A stretch of 64,000 nt of DNA from Nocardia brasiliensis (lineage in GTDB: Bacteria; Actinomycetota; Actinomycetes; Mycobacteriales; Mycobacteriaceae): assembly GCF_011801125.1 (NCBI RefSeq), contig NZ_CP046171.1, forward strand, positions 1,426,001-1,490,000, written 5' to 3'. Below are positions 51,069-59,505 of this stretch, piece after piece. A program made the position numbers and the translations under genes. The notes beneath the pieces were generated by a model. It did no database searches. It saw only the letters and a list, made by a program, of their open reading frames with translations, and was not told where the DNA came from. Within the stretch, counting starts at the first letter, position 1, and each line of letters begins with the position of its first letter.

Positions 51069-51111
51069 TAGCACGACTGTGCTAGCTTTCGATTGCCAAT
51101 ACAGTCGTGCT
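51069..51111. promoter_or_regulatory. TetR operator pair between TetR and secreted hydrolase
   Basis: TAGCAC-GACT-GTGCTA (51069-51084) is a perfect 6-4-6 palindrome. AGCACGACTGT (51070-51080) is repeated in inverse at 51101-51111, 20 bp away, giving a second half-operator next to the hydrolase start (51128). Confidence 0.75.
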
Positions 51112-51127
51112 GAGAAAGCGGAGAACA

Positions 51128-52570
51128 ATGACGCGGTGGTTCGGGGTGGTGCTCGCGGTCGTGACGCTCGCCACCGGGGCGTGCTCGGCAGCGCCGTCCC
51201 GGTCGGCCGGACCTGAGTGGTCGCCGTGTCAGGACGTCGCGACCGATGGACGAGTGTGGGAATGCGCGACCATCACCGCCCCGCGGGATCACCGCGATCC
51301 CGGTGCGGGCACCATCGAGCTCGCCTTGATCCGCACGCGCGGTGCCGATCCCGCGAAACGGCTCGGCTCTCTGGTCTACAACCCCGGCGGTCCCGGCGGT
51401 TCCGGCCTGGACACCGTTGCGGGCGTGGTGCAGCCGTTCTCGGCATTGCTCGATCGCTACGACCTGGTGTCATGGGATCCGCGCGGGGTCGGTCGCAGCA
51501 CCCCGGTCGTCTGCTCGGATACCGCACTGCCCGAACGGGTTCCGCGCACCGACGCGGAATGGGCGGCGATCGACGCGAGCAGCGAGCAGTTCGCCGACTC
51601 ATGCGTCGCGAGTTCCGGCGCGTTGCTGCCCCACGTCGGCTTGTTCGATTCCGCACGGGACCTGGATCTCGTCCGTGCGGCGGTGGGCGAGGACCAGCTC
51701 AACTATCTCGGCGTCTCCTACGGCGGCCAGCTCGGCGCCGCGTACGCCACGCTCTTTCCGCATCGTGTCGGACGCATGCTGCTCGATGCGCCGGGGACTC
51801 CGTTGCGCACCTTCAGGCAGAGTCTGCTCGATCAAGCCATCGGCAGCGAGGCCGCGCTGCGCGACTTCCTCGCTTTCTGTGTCGCCCAAGGGGATTGCCC
51901 GCTGGGCGCGACCGAGCAGGAAGCTTTGTCCCGAGTGGATGCCTTCCTCGCCAGTATCGAGGCGGCGCCGCTGCCCACCGGGCGCGGTACGCCGCTCACC
52001 AGGTCGGTCGCGACCGCAGCCCTCGGCCTCGGTGCCGCCGCGCCCGAGGCGTGGCCGCGGCTGACCACCGCTGTCACGCAGGCCTTCGCGGGCAACGGTG
52101 ACGAACTCATCGGCTACGCGGACCTTTTCGCCGGCTTGCGACCCGACGGCACCCGCTCCAACTTCGCCGCCATCAACACCGCCGCGAACTGCGCCGATTA
52201 CCCCGACTCCTATTCCGTCGCCCAGGTTCGCCAGTTGCTTCCCGAATTCGCCGCGGCCGCACCTCGTTTCGGTGAACTGACCGCTCTACGCCTGGCCGAA
52301 TGCGCCCACTGGCCGGTGCACGGCGTCGGCCGAGCCTCCCTCGGCGGCGCGGGTGCCGCACCCATCCTCCTGATCGGCAACACCGGCGACCCCGAAGCCC
52401 CCTTCACCTGGGTATCCGAACTGGCCGCCGCCCTCCCCTCGGCCACCCTCCTCACCTACCACGGTGTAGGCCACGGCGCCTACGGCGGCGTGAACCCCTG
52501 CGTCGACCAAACCGTGCACGCCTACTTCCACCGCGGATCGGTCCCCGCCCCCGGACGGTCCTGCCCCTGA
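51128..52570 (+). CDS. Secreted alpha/beta hydrolase, tripeptidyl aminopeptidase-like
   Basis: 480 residues with an N-terminal export signal (FGVVLAVVTLATGAC); the cysteine in TGAC could be lipidated but the lipobox is poor. The hydrolase begins with GSLVYNPGGPGGSGLDT (oxyanion region), nucleophile in YLGVSYGGQLGAAYA, a catalytic acid likely in NTGDPEAP, and His in YHGVGHGAYGG. The C-terminal TAP-like domain includes CADYPD. Probably cleaves short peptides or esters outside the cell. ATG 51128 after GCGGAGAAC. Regulated by the divergent TetR. Confidence 0.87.
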   Translation: MTRWFGVVLAVVTLATGACSAAPSRSAGPEWSPCQDVATDGRVWECATITAPRDHRDPGAGTIELALIRTRGADPAKRLGSLVYNPGGPGGSGLDTVAGVVQPFSALLDRYDLVSWDPRGVGRSTPVVCSDTALPERVPRTDAEWAAIDASSEQFADSCVASSGALLPHVGLFDSARDLDLVRAAVGEDQLNYLGVSYGGQLGAAYATLFPHRVGRMLLDAPGTPLRTFRQSLLDQAIGSEAALRDFLAFCVAQGDCPLGATEQEALSRVDAFLASIEAAPLPTGRGTPLTRSVATAALGLGAAAPEAWPRLTTAVTQAFAGNGDELIGYADLFAGLRPDGTRSNFAAINTAANCADYPDSYSVAQVRQLLPEFAAAAPRFGELTALRLAECAHWPVHGVGRASLGGAGAAPILLIGNTGDPEAPFTWVSELAAALPSATLLTYHGVGHGAYGGVNPCVDQTVHAYFHRGSVPAPGRSCP

Positions 52571-52574
52571 CCGT

Positions 52575-52658
52575 CGGAATCCACACCACTTCCAGGCATC
52601 CACACCAGTTCCAGCAGCCCGGAAGGGGTGTGAATCCGTAGAAGTGGTGTGGATTCCG
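52575..52658 (+). repeat. Nested direct and inverted repeat element
   Basis: 18-bp perfect inverted arms at 52575-52592 (CGGAATCCACACCACTTC) and 52641-52658, 48 bp apart. The first half contains a direct repeat ATCCACACCA(C/G)TTCCAG spaced by 19 bp; the inverted second half contains the related GGAAGGGGTGTGAAT. RNA could form a long two-step stem. It starts a few bases after the hydrolase stop, so a terminator is one possibility. 52659-52944 shows no convincing gene. Confidence 0.65.
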
Positions 52659-52944
52659 ATGCCTCGGGCGCCTACTTGGAGGGCGGTGCGGTCGTCGGCA
52701 AAGTGGTTTTCGCGGTAATCGGCTCGGGCGGGAGGAAGGGTGGTGGACAGGGGTCGAGGAGACGGGGCACGCGCTGCGCCTCGCGCACCCCTCGAACGCG
52801 AGTGGACGCGGTCCCGGCCTCGCCCTCCCGGTCTCGGTTTCCGGCGGTCCCAGTCCGCGCGGATCATCCCTGCCCACCACTGGCGATGGTGTGGTCACAT
52901 CGATTAAGCAGACTGCCAGCTGCTGTTCAGCAACCAATAAATAT

Positions 52945-52965
52945 CGAATAAACGTTCGTTATTCG
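52945..52965 (-). terminator. Probable terminator of the AfsR gene
   Basis: CGAATAA (52945-52951), 7-nt loop, TTATTCG (52959-52965). Read on the minus strand, the stem overlaps the AfsR stop codon (52959-52961) and is followed by an AT-rich ATATTTATT tail, as in an intrinsic terminator. Confidence 0.5.
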
Positions 52966-55910
52966 CCGGTGGCTCCGGACTCCGGTCCGCCGGTGCCGAA
53001 CAGCCGGTCGATGGTCGGCGCCGAAAGGCCCGCCCGCCGGAAGATCTCCGACGCCTCGCGGAACTCCCGTTCGGCGCGCGCCCGCCTACCCTGCGCCGCG
53101 AGCGCGGCGGCGTGCAAGGCCATCGCGCGGGCACGATCGATCGGATCGGCGGCCTTGGTCAGCAGGTGCAGTGCGTCCGCGGCGTTCGCCTGGGCCTCGG
53201 CCACATTGCCTGCCCGCAGCTGGATCTGGGCCAATCTGGTTCGCGCCCAGCCCTCCCACAGCCGAACCCCATTGCGCTGTGCCGCGTGCACCGCGTCGGT
53301 GCCGAGTTCGATCGCGCGAGCATGATCGCCGCGCATCGACAGTGTCGCGGCCAGCTCGTGGGTGGCCCAGCCGAGCGCCACCGGATTCGACGAGTCCCTG
53401 GCCAGCGCGATGGCGCGACCCGCCATCCGCACCGCCTCCTCGTATTGCCCTGCCTCGCAATAGGTCCTGGTGACCAAGGCCAGACACCATGCCTCCATCG
53501 ACCGATCGCCGAGCGCGCGGGTGAGCTCGGTCGCGTGCTCGAAATGCCGGTGCGAGGCGCCGGCGTCGCCGAGCCTGCGCGCGGCGACGCCGAGCAGCAC
53601 CGACGCGAGCACCGAGAGTCTGCGGTCCACGTCGTTGGTCGTCGGACCCGAAACCGCCCGCAGGTGCGCCAGACTCGCCTCGACCTCACCGAGCCCGACC
53701 TGCAGCAGCGCGCCGAGCGCGGTCCTGATCCGGCGTTCGGCGCCGTGGTTGTCCTCGGCAATGGCGGTGTCCAGCAACGACTCCAGTGCGCGGGACAGCT
53801 CCCTGGCCTGGGTGCCCGCGTCCATCAACTCGGCCATCACCCAGGCGAGGTCGGCCGCCACCTCGAGCGCGTGACCGCCGACCCGCGCCGCCTGCTGGTG
53901 CAGCGCGATCACCACCGGCCGCTCGATGTCGTTCCACGCCTGGCCGTCCGAACCGCCATGGAACGTGCGGCCCGCGGCGGTGGTCGGGACGAGCAGTCGA
54001 GCGGTGTTGCTGTAGTCGATGGCGCTGAGCAGATTTCGCGCGCTCGCCAGGTGGTAGTCGAGCACCCGGACGAGCACGGCCGATTCGTCCTCGTCGGCCT
54101 GCCCGCACGCGAAAAGCCGCAGGAGATCGTGGAATCGGTAACGGCCGGGTGCCGTGGTCTCCAAAAGGCTCAGGTCGACCAGTGATTCGCACACCTGCTC
54201 GGCCTCGGGCTCGGTGAGGCCGAGGATCGCCGCGATGCAGTCGACCGACAGATCGGGCACCTGGGCGAGCGCCAACGTGCGAAAAGCCTTGGCCTGGCGG
54301 TCGGTGAGCTGTCGGTAGCCGAGGTGGAAGGCCGCCTCCACCGCCAGCTCACCGGTCTTGAGCACATCGAGCCGGTTCTTCTCGTCGGCCAGGCGCGCCG
54401 CGAACGACGCGATGGTCCAGTGCGGCCGGACCGCGAGCCGTGCCCCGACAATGCGTACCGCCAGCGGCAGGAATCCGCACTGCGCGACCACTTCCCTGGC
54501 CGCATCGGCCTCCGCCGCCACCCGTTCGGCGCCGAGGATGTGTACGAGCAGCGTCGTCGCCTCCGCCTCGTCCAGCACGTCTAGCCGGGTGCGGGTCACC
54601 GCGGGCAGTTCGGTGAGCGCGGACCGGCTGGTGATCAGCACCGCGGACCCGGCGAGCAGCGGCGCCACCTGGCTGTAGTCCCTGGCATTGTCGAGCACCA
54701 TCAGAATTCGCTTGCCGGACAGCCTGGTCCGCAGCGCGGCGGCACGCTCGTCGACGGTCGAGGGGATATCGCCCTCGGCGACGCCGAGGGCCCGCAGGAA
54801 TCCGCCGAGCGCCGCGCCAGGGGGCGTCGGCACCGGATCGACGCCGCGCAGGTTGGCATACAGCTGCCCATCCGGAAAGCGATCACGCACCCGATGTGCC
54901 ACGTGCAGTGCGAGTGTCGTCTTGCCGACACCACCCATGCCGCCGACCGCCGAGATCGCCACGGCACTGCCCGCGCCGGTCAACTGCCCGGCCAGCTCGG
55001 CGACGAGTCGCGCACGCCCGGTGAAATCGGCGATGTCGGGCGGCAATTGCGCGGGCACCGGGTCGAGCCCGCGTGCGATGGCGACGCTCGGTCGTGTGCT
55101 CGGCTCGGCCGCGCCACCGGTCTCGGTGGCCGCATCCGGCTCGGCGTTCACCGCGATCGGCGGCATCGCCCCGCGCAGGATCCGCTCGTGCACCACGGAC
55201 AATTCCGGCCCCGGCTCGACGCCGACCCCGTCCACCAGGGCGCGGCGGGCCTGCGCGTACGCGTGCAGCGCGTCGGACTGCCGCCCGCAGTGATACAGCG
55301 CGGTCATCAGTAGCGCCCGGAACCGTTCGCGCAGTGGATGTTCCTCGATCAGCGGGCCCAGTTCGGCGACGGCCGCCGAGCTGCGGCCGGTCTCGATATC
55401 GAGGGCGAGCCGGTCCTCCAGGATGGCAAGGCGCCACTGCTCGAGCCGAAAGCGCTGCCGTTCCGCGAACGGACCAGGCAGACCGCTCAGCGCGTTGCCC
55501 TGCCATTTGCCAAGGGCGGTAACCAGTTTCGCGCGCGCCGCCACCGGGTCACGGTCGCGCAGCTGTCCCGCCGCCGAGACCAGCCGCTCCACCTCCGCCA
55601 CATCGGTGGCCTGGGGCGCGATGCGCAGCGCATAGCCGTCGCCGACCGAGACCAGCACGGTCGCGGGTGCGCGCGGGGTGCGATCGGGTTCGAGCGCGCG
55701 GCGCAGTTGCGCGACGTGGGTCCGCAGCGCCGCGATCGCGCGCGGCACCGGCCGCTCGCCCCAGATCCCCTCCACCAGCTCGGCCGCGGTCACCGCGTTT
55801 CCGGCACGCAGCAGCAGGGCCGCGAGCACAGCCCTACGCTGTGGCGGCCCCAGGTGCAGCGGCGCCTCCCCGCGCCACCCCTTGACCTCGCCCAACACGA
55901 CAAAATGCAC
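52959..55910 (-). CDS. AfsR/SARP-family transcriptional regulator (BTAD-NB-ARC-TPR)
   Basis: 983 residues. OmpR-like winged HTH at ~1-95 (AALLLRAGNAVTAAELVEGIWG), BTAD at ~97-245, NB-ARC ATPase with P-loop GGMGGVGKTTLALH at ~323-336 and Walker B ILMVLDNARD, then TPR-like helices to the end. Such STAND-type regulators activate secondary metabolism or stress genes when ATP-bound. GTG 55910 is preferred over TTG 55913. Upstream on the same strand lie 77-bp tandem repeats with overlapping mini-ORFs, the last running into this gene in another frame. Confidence 0.9.
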   Translation of the reverse strand: MHFVVLGEVKGWRGEAPLHLGPPQRRAVLAALLLRAGNAVTAAELVEGIWGERPVPRAIAALRTHVAQLRRALEPDRTPRAPATVLVSVGDGYALRIAPQATDVAEVERLVSAAGQLRDRDPVAARAKLVTALGKWQGNALSGLPGPFAERQRFRLEQWRLAILEDRLALDIETGRSSAAVAELGPLIEEHPLRERFRALLMTALYHCGRQSDALHAYAQARRALVDGVGVEPGPELSVVHERILRGAMPPIAVNAEPDAATETGGAAEPSTRPSVAIARGLDPVPAQLPPDIADFTGRARLVAELAGQLTGAGSAVAISAVGGMGGVGKTTLALHVAHRVRDRFPDGQLYANLRGVDPVPTPPGAALGGFLRALGVAEGDIPSTVDERAAALRTRLSGKRILMVLDNARDYSQVAPLLAGSAVLITSRSALTELPAVTRTRLDVLDEAEATTLLVHILGAERVAAEADAAREVVAQCGFLPLAVRIVGARLAVRPHWTIASFAARLADEKNRLDVLKTGELAVEAAFHLGYRQLTDRQAKAFRTLALAQVPDLSVDCIAAILGLTEPEAEQVCESLVDLSLLETTAPGRYRFHDLLRLFACGQADEDESAVLVRVLDYHLASARNLLSAIDYSNTARLLVPTTAAGRTFHGGSDGQAWNDIERPVVIALHQQAARVGGHALEVAADLAWVMAELMDAGTQARELSRALESLLDTAIAEDNHGAERRIRTALGALLQVGLGEVEASLAHLRAVSGPTTNDVDRRLSVLASVLLGVAARRLGDAGASHRHFEHATELTRALGDRSMEAWCLALVTRTYCEAGQYEEAVRMAGRAIALARDSSNPVALGWATHELAATLSMRGDHARAIELGTDAVHAAQRNGVRLWEGWARTRLAQIQLRAGNVAEAQANAADALHLLTKAADPIDRARAMALHAAALAAQGRRARAEREFREASEIFRRAGLSAPTIDRLFGTGGPESGATGE

Positions 55911-55958
55911 CAACCGACCTCCCGAACGCTGGGAGTTTACGTGGCGACGCCGCGCCGC

Positions 55959-56122
55959 GTTCGCTCATGCCTCCGCCTCGCTGGCGCTCAGCTCCACCAT
56001 GCGCGAAGCGCGCTGCCACATGATTCGCTCACTTCGTTCGCTCATGCCTCCGCCTCGCTGGCGCTCAGCTCCACCATGCGCGAAGCGCGCTGCCACATGA
56101 TTCGCTCACTTCGTTCGCTCAT
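55959..56122 (-). repeat. 77-bp tandem repeat forming ATGA-coupled mini-ORFs
   Basis: Two perfect 77-bp copies (55959-56035, 56036-56112) and 10 bp of a third (56113-56122). On the minus strand each full copy encodes a 26-codon ORF beginning MSERSERIMWQRASRM, with ATG at 56122 and 56045; each TGA overlaps the next ATG as ATGA, which is why the period is 77. A third ATG (55968) opens an ORF beginning MSERGAASPRKLP that enters the afsR start region out of frame. A GGCGGAGG lies just before each internal ATG. Confidence 0.8.
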
Positions 56123-56127
56123 TGCGC

Positions 56128-57150
56128 TCACCCGCCGCGTGTCCCGCCCGCGTTCTCCCGGCGCACCGCGGTGGGGGTCATGCCCCACCAGCGGCGGCAG
56201 CAGCGGGTGAAGGTGGCCTGTTCCGAGAGGCCGATCAGTGAGGCGACCTGGCTCATCGGCATGTCGGTGGTGGTGAGGTAGCGGCGGGCCTCGGCGCGGC
56301 GCACCTCGTCCAGGATCGCGGCGAACGAGGTGTCCTCGGCCGCGAGCCTGCGCTGCAGCGTGCGCGGATGCATGTTGAGAAGCTTCGCGACGGAACCTAT
56401 TTCGGGCGCTAGGGTGCCGAGCAGCTGGCGCACCGTGGCATGCACCTGCGGCACCGCGGACGCGCCGATCCCGCCCGCCTGCTCGGCCAGGAACGCCATC
56501 GCCAACCGGTGCAGCCTCTCGTCACCGCCGCTCAGCGGGCGGCCCGGCAGATCGCGTGGGACGCGCAGGGCGGCGTAGGGCCGCTTGATCCGCACCGGTG
56601 CGCCGAAGAACTCCTCGTAGCGCGCGATCGGCGCCGCGGGCCGATAGGGCAGTTCGACCGAGCGCAGGCCGTAGCCGCCCTCGACCAGGCGCTGAATGGT
56701 GCGGTGTACGAACGCGAGTCCAAGGTCGGTGGCCTGCGCGGCGATCGCCAACCCGGGCTGCACGCCGTAGCGCAGCGCGATCACACCGCGATCGCCGTAC
56801 GGGTCCGACTCGCCGGTCAGGGTGAGTGCGCGGGCATGCAGGAACAGATAGCGTGCCGAGCATTCGAGCACGTCGGTCAGCGAAGGGGAGTTCCGGATGG
56901 CCAGGGCGAGCGGCCCCAGCATGTCGAGATCCTGGCGCAGGGAGATCCGCAGGCCGAGGTCGGGGCAGTCCAGCCGGCGTGCCGCCAACTCCAGCACCGA
57001 GGCCAGTGCGTGATCGGGGATGAGCAGGTCGTCGGCGTCGAGCGCGGCGATCGGCAGCCCGCAGGCGACGGCCAGCTCTTCGGCGTCACCGCCCAGCTCC
57101 GCGACGGTCGCCCGGAATCCGCGCAGACCGGCGGAGCGAATGACCGACAT
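56128..57150 (-). CDS. AraC/XylS-family regulator, VirS-like
   Basis: 340 residues, the length of M. tuberculosis VirS (Rv3082c). N-terminal arabinose-binding-like domain (ARRLDCPDLGLRISLRQDLD, LGPLALAIRNSPSLTDVLE) and a C-terminal AraC double HTH (MHPRTLQRRLAAEDTSFAAI...MSQVASLIGLSEQATFTRCC RRWWGMTP). Divergent from an EthA-like monooxygenase, as VirS is from MymA in M. tuberculosis. ATG 57150. Confidence 0.87.
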   Translation of the reverse strand: MSVIRSAGLRGFRATVAELGGDAEELAVACGLPIAALDADDLLIPDHALASVLELAARRLDCPDLGLRISLRQDLDMLGPLALAIRNSPSLTDVLECSARYLFLHARALTLTGESDPYGDRGVIALRYGVQPGLAIAAQATDLGLAFVHRTIQRLVEGGYGLRSVELPYRPAAPIARYEEFFGAPVRIKRPYAALRVPRDLPGRPLSGGDERLHRLAMAFLAEQAGGIGASAVPQVHATVRQLLGTLAPEIGSVAKLLNMHPRTLQRRLAAEDTSFAAILDEVRRAEARRYLTTTDMPMSQVASLIGLSEQATFTRCCRRWWGMTPTAVRRENAGGTRGG

Positions 57151-57219
57151 GTCGTACAGAATCAAATAGTCGTCGCGCAAAGTCAAGAATGCGGCACAGT
57201 CCAGCACCACACTGGAGAC

Positions 57220-58740
57220 GTGAGCGAACGAAGAGAGCGCGACGCGGCCCTGGAACATCTCGATGTGGTGATCGTCGGGGCCGGCCTGTCCGGCATCGGC
57301 GCCGCGTATCGGTTGCAGACCGAGTGCCCCGGCAAGACCTACGCCGTGCTCGAGGCGCGGGCAGCCCTGGGCGGCACCTGGGATCTGTTCCGCTACCCCG
57401 GTATCCGTTCGGACTCCGACATGTTCACCCTCGGCTACCCGTTCAAGCCGTGGCGCGACGCCAAATCGATCGCCGACGGGCCCTCGATCCTGCACTACAT
57501 CAACGAGACCGCGGCCGAGAACGGCATCGATCGCCACATCCGGTACGGGACCAAGGTGATCGCCGCCGACTGGTCGAGCGAAACCACCCGCTGGACACTG
57601 ACTCTCGAACAGCGCGACGGCGCGGGCGCGGTCGCGCGGCGCGAATTGACCTGCGGCTTCCTGTACTCCTGTGCGGGCTACTACAACTACGACCAGGGCT
57701 ATACGCCCGAGTTCCCCGGGCGCTCTTCGTTTTCCGGCCAGGTGGTGCACCCGCAGTTCTGGCCCGAGGAGCTCGACTACAGCGGTAAGCGCGTCGTCGT
57801 GATCGGCAGTGGCGCGACCGCGGTCACCCTGGTGCCCTCGATGGCCGATGCCGCCGAGCGGGTGACCATGTTGCAGCGCAGCCCGACCTGGATCAGTGCG
57901 GTGCCGCGTCGCGACAAGCGCGCCGACAAGATCCGCGAACTGCTGCCGCCGCAGCTGGCGCACCGGGTGATCCGGACCAAGAACATCCTGTTCAGTATCG
58001 GCTTCTACCAGTACTGCCGCCGTCGGCCGGAGTCGGCCCGCAACCTGCTCACCCGGTTGAACCTGCGCATTCTCGGGGACAAGCAGATGGTGGCCGAACA
58101 CTTCACCCCCAGCTACAACCCGTGGGACCAGCGCCTGTGCGCCGCGCCGAGCGCCGACTTCTTCCGCGCGATCAAGAAGGGCAAGGCCGAGGTCGTCACC
58201 GACCATATCGACGCCTTTGTGCCGGAAGGCATTCGACTGAAGTCCGGCCGGGTGTTACCGGCCGACATCGTGGTCACCGCGACCGGGTTGCAGCTGCAGG
58301 CCTTCGGCGGCATCGAGCCCCGGGTGGACGGCGAAACCGTCGCTCTGGCAGAGCAATTCGTCTGGCAGGGCACCATGGTGAGCGGTGTGCCCAATTTCGC
58401 CGTGTGCCTGGGCTACACCAACGCCTCCTGGACGCTGCGGGCCGACCTCAGCTCCCGCCTGGTGTGCAAGATCATCAACCACATGGACCGCCGCGACCGG
58501 GCCGCGGTAGTCCCGAAGCCGGACGGTGCACTCGTCGAGCAGCCGCTGCTGGAGCTGACCTCCGGCTACATCCAGCGCGCGATCGGAACCTTTCCGCGGC
58601 AGGGCGATCGCCGGCCGTGGAAGGTCCGGCAGAATTACCTGCTCGACTCCGTCTTCACCTTGCACACCGACCTGGACAAGACCCTCGCGGCCACTCCCAG
58701 GTCGGCGGTGCGGTCATCCGACCTGCTCGCCACGCACTGA
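57220..58740 (+). CDS. EthA-like Baeyer-Villiger flavin monooxygenase
   Basis: 506 residues. FAD motif GAGLSG at ~20-25, NADPH motif GSGATA at ~195-200, and the BVMO fingerprint FSGQVVHPQFWP at ~171-182. By motif and order it is closest to EthA/MymA (GGTWDLFRYPGIRSDSDM, GYYNYDQGY). It inserts oxygen into ketones or oxidises thioamides/sulfides. The GTG start follows GGAG, and the first ten residues (MSERRERDAA) repeat the GAGCGAACGAAG motif of the nearby 77-bp element, extending the protein beyond the usual EthA N-terminus. Confidence 0.92.
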   Translation: MSERRERDAALEHLDVVIVGAGLSGIGAAYRLQTECPGKTYAVLEARAALGGTWDLFRYPGIRSDSDMFTLGYPFKPWRDAKSIADGPSILHYINETAAENGIDRHIRYGTKVIAADWSSETTRWTLTLEQRDGAGAVARRELTCGFLYSCAGYYNYDQGYTPEFPGRSSFSGQVVHPQFWPEELDYSGKRVVVIGSGATAVTLVPSMADAAERVTMLQRSPTWISAVPRRDKRADKIRELLPPQLAHRVIRTKNILFSIGFYQYCRRRPESARNLLTRLNLRILGDKQMVAEHFTPSYNPWDQRLCAAPSADFFRAIKKGKAEVVTDHIDAFVPEGIRLKSGRVLPADIVVTATGLQLQAFGGIEPRVDGETVALAEQFVWQGTMVSGVPNFAVCLGYTNASWTLRADLSSRLVCKIINHMDRRDRAAVVPKPDGALVEQPLLELTSGYIQRAIGTFPRQGDRRPWKVRQNYLLDSVFTLHTDLDKTLAATPRSAVRSSDLLATH

Positions 58741-58800
58741 GCGCACGTTTCGAGGCTTACCGGCCACTGTGGTTCGACAGTGCTGATCGGGGAACCGCGT

Positions 58801-58831
58801 CCGGCGCCTGACGTGGTCGGTCAGGCGCCGG
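58801..58831. terminator. 12-bp stem terminator after the monooxygenase
   Basis: CCGGCGCCTGAC (58801-58812), 7-nt loop, GTCAGGCGCCGG (58820-58831), perfect. It lies 60 bp after the monooxygenase stop and overlaps the end of the broken esterase on the other strand. Confidence 0.75.
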
Positions 58832-59505
58832 ACGAGGAGAGCGGCATCGGAAGCGCGTCGCGCATCTGGACCTGCCACGCCGCCCAATTGTGGCCCTGCG
58901 CGGCCACATAACGTTCGTCTACGCGAGCGACGAGACGCTGGAGCTCGTCGACGAAACGGTAGTTCTGTTCGTAGGCGCGGGCTTCTACAGGATCGGCCTT
59001 GCCGTAGGAGACGAACAACGGGATGCCGGTGAGCTTCGCGGCCTGGCTGTAGGGGGTTGTTGGCCCCCCAGATCTCGCGTTCCTCGGCGTCGCGGTAGTC
59101 GCCCCAGACCCGCTCCCCTTCGGCGGCGCACCCCTGGCCCGGCTCGTCCGGCTCGCCCGAGGCGTGCAGCGGGTCGACATTGCCGCTGAACGAGGCCGCC
59201 GAGGCGAACCAACCCTGGTGGGCGGCAGCGAATTTCATCGCGCCGAGCCCGCCCGTCGAGTTGCCCGCGATGGCTCGGGTGGTGTTGGCGCGGTAGGTGC
59301 TTTCCAGGATGGTGCGCACGTCGTCGAGCAGGTACTTCTCCCACGCGGGCGGCCCGCCGCGCCCGCCGTTGTACCAGTCGGAATAGGCACTGCACCAGCT
59401 GGTTTCGGGCAGTACGAAGATCGCGTCGCGACCCGCTCGCCTGCGGGTCTCGGGGAGCGGAGCCGTGCCCGGCCGCGGCCGGTGCTCCGGCAAAGTGGCC
59501 ACCAT
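58821..59505 (-). pseudogene. Truncated and frameshifted esterase (antigen 85/esterase D-type)
   Basis: Homology to the extracellular esterase family starts abruptly at RDAIFVLPETSW (about 59421), followed by the catalytic Ser motif AGNSTGGLGAMK. Near 59052-59056 a run of five G (plus strand) shifts the frame: before it the protein reads WGANNP, after it the correct continuation (YSQAAKLTGIPLFVSYGKADP, and GHNWAAW with the catalytic His) is in another frame. The first ~70 residues and signal peptide normally present are missing, and the upstream DNA is the start of another gene. The frameshift could be a sequencing error, but the missing N-terminus is not explained by it. Confidence 0.75.

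Noticed and set aside
52659..52944. Several overlapping short frames between the hydrolase and afsR
   Set aside because: All are Arg/Pro/Ser-rich with no starts supported by ribosome-binding sites and no family resemblance.
55959..56122. CRISPR array
   Set aside because: The tandem units are contiguous and identical with no spacers, and no cas genes are present.
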